Virus record (IMG/VR): IMGVR_UViG_3300030838_000016
Coordinates: 1 to 46,465 of that record
Source of the DNA: a virus
Length of the DNA stretch: 46,465 bases
Direction: 5' to 3' (one strand)
The position numbers and the translations under genes are program-made. This document shows, in pieces, positions 44,249 through 46,465 of this stretch. The notes below the pieces were generated by a model that saw nothing but the letters and a program-made list of their open reading frames with translations, had not been told where the DNA came from and searched no databases. Positions within the stretch are counted from its first letter, which is position 1. Each line of letters begins with the position of its first letter.

Positions 44249-45856
44249 CTAATCTGTATTATTTTGTGACTTAATGTGGGTGTTGTTGATTTTACCCTTT
44301 CGTGTTAGCTCCTCTATTACTTGTGTATGATGTGCTATGGCGTCAGCCTCAGAAAAGAACACTTGCTTTTCTTGGTACGGAATAGCCACTACCCATTTGT
44401 TTTGCACTTTGTTAAAGGTCGTTTTCGTGATGCATTTGTCCTGATTGTATTTTGTGGATTCACGGAGCTGGCGTTTTTCTCGGGCAATTCGCTCTTTGCG
44501 CATCTTGTCAGATAGCGCTTTACGCTTATTTTCAGCGGATAATGCCTTGAACGTTCGCTCTTGTTGTTTGAGTTTGGCATATTTCTTGTCATATTTGCGC
44601 TGTGCTGCGATTAGCATTTCTTGTGTTGGCATGATTGGAGGTAAATCAGGACGGATATTGTCCCAGGTTAGGTTGAGTGTGTTGCCATCACGGAACACGG
44701 GCGGTGCAGGGCGCCCATCTAGCATTGTAAAGGTGAGGTCTACATTGGTATCAGGCTCGTCGTTACCCTTGCATCCCTCACCGACCTGCTCGCGCAGGTC
44801 AGCTCGGGAAGGAACAGGTGTTGGGGCCACGGCTCCGTAGGCGTACAGCCATTTGCATCCTGCACCCATCCAGAGAATAGCCAGTTGCCAAGCGGGGTAG
44901 GTGACGCCGCCGACGGTGATGACGCGCATCGGGTTATACGGGCGGACGAGGTGGAAATCATGGGTGATGTGCTCCAAGCCATTGGCGTCGCGGGTTGTAG
45001 TATGAATCGGGAGCTTGATGGCGGGCTTGCATATCGGGTTATTGTTTTTATCGACGGGGTGTAGCTCGCGGGTGCGGCCAGTGATGATGTGTCCACCGGG
45101 GTATGAGCGAGGTGGGTGTGGGCTGGTGGCACGTTGTGGGCGGAGGCCTGCGTAGGGGTCGGCAAATCTTTTCGGGGCGTGAGCGGGATATTTGGCGCCT
45201 TTATGCTCGCGTGTGTGGGTGAGATGACGGTCGTAACCGGCTTCGTTGCCGGTGCGCTGGCCTGATATCCACCAGAACTCGCCGAGATGGGGGACATAGT
45301 CCATGATTTCGTGGAGCATGGTCTGGGTGAGCGTGCCGCGCGGGATGGCAGGGCGCGGTGCATCCCCGTTGGGGCGATGCACACTCTTGCTGAGAAGCTT
45401 GTTCTTGCGCAGGATGGACGGGCGGATAGTCGGGGCAAGACCAGACCATCGAGTTTCTTTGACGGGGCGGCCTAAGCGGCCATTGCAACGGCGTGATTTG
45501 CGCACGTAAGGCGTGGTACGCGGGCGATACTCGGCTTTCTCTTTGGTGAGCTGTGGGTTATGGCGCGCGAGGTTGTAGAGGCGTGTGTATTCGGCGCTAT
45601 GCGTATCGCCTGTAGGATGCGGGTAATAATGCTCACCTGGAGGCACGGTGTAAGACATGGCGGGGCGATTGATGGCCTTGTAGAGACGGTCGAGTTGCTC
45701 TCGTCGGGTTAAGTTAGCGCGAGGACGGCATTTGGTGCCTAGTTTAATGCGTTGGCGCTCGCGGTAATCACGGGTGCGAGAGGTGTTATAGGCGGTGATT
45801 TGCTCGGGGGTTAGTGGGCTATTCTTGCCCACAGGGGAGAACTTTTTCTTAGTCAT
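44249..45856 (-). CDS. Large basic protein with remnants of an HNH-AP2 layout
   Basis: The 535-residue protein is basic, with Arg/Pro/Thr-rich N-terminal text. Parts recall HNH-AP2 enzymes: TQTMLHEIMDYVPHLGEFWW followed by ISGQRTG corresponds to the usual LxxxLxYxPETGxFxW start, PMRVITVGGVTYPAWQLAIL to the strand before the HNH helix (His replaced by Gln), TWDNIRPDL to the distal N site, and NKWVVAIPYQEKQVFFSEAD to an AP2 strand set. The catalytic DH pair is not evident. It may be a degraded or domesticated homing enzyme or a DNA-binding protein. Pro/Arg-rich insertions separate the pieces. The 5' end overlaps the zinc-finger gene by 8 bp. Confidence 0.55.
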   Translation of the reverse strand: MTKKKFSPVGKNSPLTPEQITAYNTSRTRDYRERQRIKLGTKCRPRANLTRREQLDRLYKAINRPAMSYTVPPGEHYYPHPTGDTHSAEYTRLYNLARHNPQLTKEKAEYRPRTTPYVRKSRRCNGRLGRPVKETRWSGLAPTIRPSILRKNKLLSKSVHRPNGDAPRPAIPRGTLTQTMLHEIMDYVPHLGEFWWISGQRTGNEAGYDRHLTHTREHKGAKYPAHAPKRFADPYAGLRPQRATSPHPPRSYPGGHIITGRTRELHPVDKNNNPICKPAIKLPIHTTTRDANGLEHITHDFHLVRPYNPMRVITVGGVTYPAWQLAILWMGAGCKWLYAYGAVAPTPVPSRADLREQVGEGCKGNDEPDTNVDLTFTMLDGRPAPPVFRDGNTLNLTWDNIRPDLPPIMPTQEMLIAAQRKYDKKYAKLKQQERTFKALSAENKRKALSDKMRKERIAREKRQLRESTKYNQDKCITKTTFNKVQNKWVVAIPYQEKQVFFSEADAIAHHTQVIEELTRKGKINNTHIKSQNNTD

Positions 45857-46292
45857 AAATCACCTCGCCACGTGCGATTTGTGCGCCGATTGCACGGATT
45901 GTATCCAGGCGCGCTACCCTTTCTTCCCACGCTTTTTCTTTGGCGACGTCCTCCGGCGTGGGGTGGGTTAGCCTGTGTGCGTACGCTTCGTAATCGCGCT
46001 GCCACTGTTTGGGTGATAGGTACAAATACGCCCTCAAAGCACCGTGGTGTATGTTGCAATAGTCGCCATAAATCATGAAGGCAAGCGCGCGCTTACATTT
46101 CCAACAATAGCTGTGTTCAGCTATCAAAGCTCGCTGGCTGTAGGATGACCGACAGTAGCGGCAATAGTTCTTACCTTGTTTTTGCTCTAAGTGGCTTGGG
46201 GTTGGGATGATATACGGGTACTCGCCCGTAGGGCTGGATACGGGGCTGGTCTGCCGGTGGTCATAGTAGTATTTTTCTTCGGTGCGTGTCAT
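45849..46292 (-). CDS. Zinc-finger-like early protein (147 aa)
   Basis: The product starts MTRTEEKYYYDHRQTSPVSS and has YCRYCRSSYSQRALIAEHSY followed by CWKCKRALAFMIYGDYCNIH, a four-Cys or Cys/His zinc site of about 30 residues. A helical tail with AYAHRLTHPTPEDVAKEKAW follows. It is the first gene of the leftward unit, downstream of a promoter-like site, so early expression and a regulatory role are plausible. No family was recognised. Confidence 0.6.
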   Translation of the reverse strand: MTRTEEKYYYDHRQTSPVSSPTGEYPYIIPTPSHLEQKQGKNYCRYCRSSYSQRALIAEHSYCWKCKRALAFMIYGDYCNIHHGALRAYLYLSPKQWQRDYEAYAHRLTHPTPEDVAKEKAWEERVARLDTIRAIGAQIARGEVIYD

Positions 46293-46344
46293 GCTCGTCG
46301 TCTCATTTGGGAACAGGTGTTTGAATAATCACCTTGAGCGGTAC

Positions 46345-46372
46345 ACTATACACAGATTTGAGGTTAAAACAA
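46345..46372 (-). promoter_or_regulatory. Candidate early promoter at right end
   Basis: Leftward TTGTTT (46372-46367), 16-base spacer, TATAGT (46350-46345). The remaining upstream sequence carries TGAGAC/GTCTCA inverted around GGTC (46443-46458); TCGTCTCA recurs at 46293-46304, close to the ATG. These may be binding sites for a regulator. Confidence 0.5.
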
Positions 46373-46465
46373 GACAATTGTGTACACTTTCTTCAAAAAC
46401 GGGTGTTTTTTAAACGGGCCTTCTATCGAGTGATAAGGAAAGTGAGACGGTCGTCTCAGTTCTTG

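Noticed and set aside
44740-45438. A 232-codon open frame in another frame of the 535-residue basic gene, considered as a third dual-coding case
   Set aside because: Unlike the intein cases it shows no recognisable domain, only Pro/Ser/Thr-rich text typical of a shifted frame.
1-46465. tRNA genes, integrase and phage RNA polymerase
   Set aside because: None could be recognised by reading both strands; a tRNA scan and profile search could still find a diverged copy.

Overview
The window reads as most of the genome of a tailed double-stranded DNA bacteriophage. Virion and lysis genes fill the plus strand from 1 to 19918, and replication, nuclease and small accessory genes fill the minus strand from 46292 down to 19887, so the two transcription units meet tail to tail near 19900. 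The internal virion proteins (one 1794 residues long with an N-terminal lytic transglycosylase domain) and the absence of a tape measure suggest a podovirus-like particle. Terminase, portal and major capsid genes are not seen; they probably lie left of position 1, where the window cuts into a structural gene. The host cannot be named. Several strong sigma70-type promoters suggest the early genes are read by a bacterial RNA polymerase, and no phage RNA polymerase is visible.

Left half (plus strand): a truncated structural protein, a tail fibre with about 28 copies of a 17-residue repeat and an S74 self-cleaving chaperone, a glycosyltransferase-like protein, further structural proteins, an M15 peptidoglycan peptidase, a GNAT-like protein, and two very large internal virion proteins. 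Three insertions break this late cluster: two Rha-type genes that share a 164 bp identical core, and an HNH homing endonuclease gene that appears to have replaced the last codons of the gene it entered.

Right half (minus strand): a primase-helicase, a probable ssDNA-binding protein, an SNF2-like helicase, a Cas4/RecB-like nuclease, a family A DNA polymerase, a VRR-NUC nuclease, a beta-clamp-like protein, a MoxR ATPase with a metallopeptidase-VWA partner, an adenine methyltransferase next to an HNH restriction-like endonuclease, and many small unknown genes in overlapping operons.

The most unusual system is a pair of inteins, one in the helicase DE-box (motif II) and one in motif B of the DNA polymerase. 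In each, the intein reading frame runs unbroken through the whole element. The space between splicing blocks B and F also encodes a homing endonuclease in the +1 frame of the same strand: an EDxHD (Vsr-like) enzyme in the helicase intein and an HNH enzyme in the polymerase intein. Each intein therefore appears to be dual-coding.

Other unexplained structures are six intergenic elements built from a hairpin, an AT-rich palindrome, CTTTGC and a run of 9 to 15 GCNNN pentamers, all in the same absolute orientation; a 48-nt element with gap-free conserved blocks in front of two free-standing homing endonuclease genes; a 17-bp palindrome family (GTTAGA-N5-TCTAAC and variants) in front of early genes; and a possible pseudoknot RNA leader upstream of the clamp operon.
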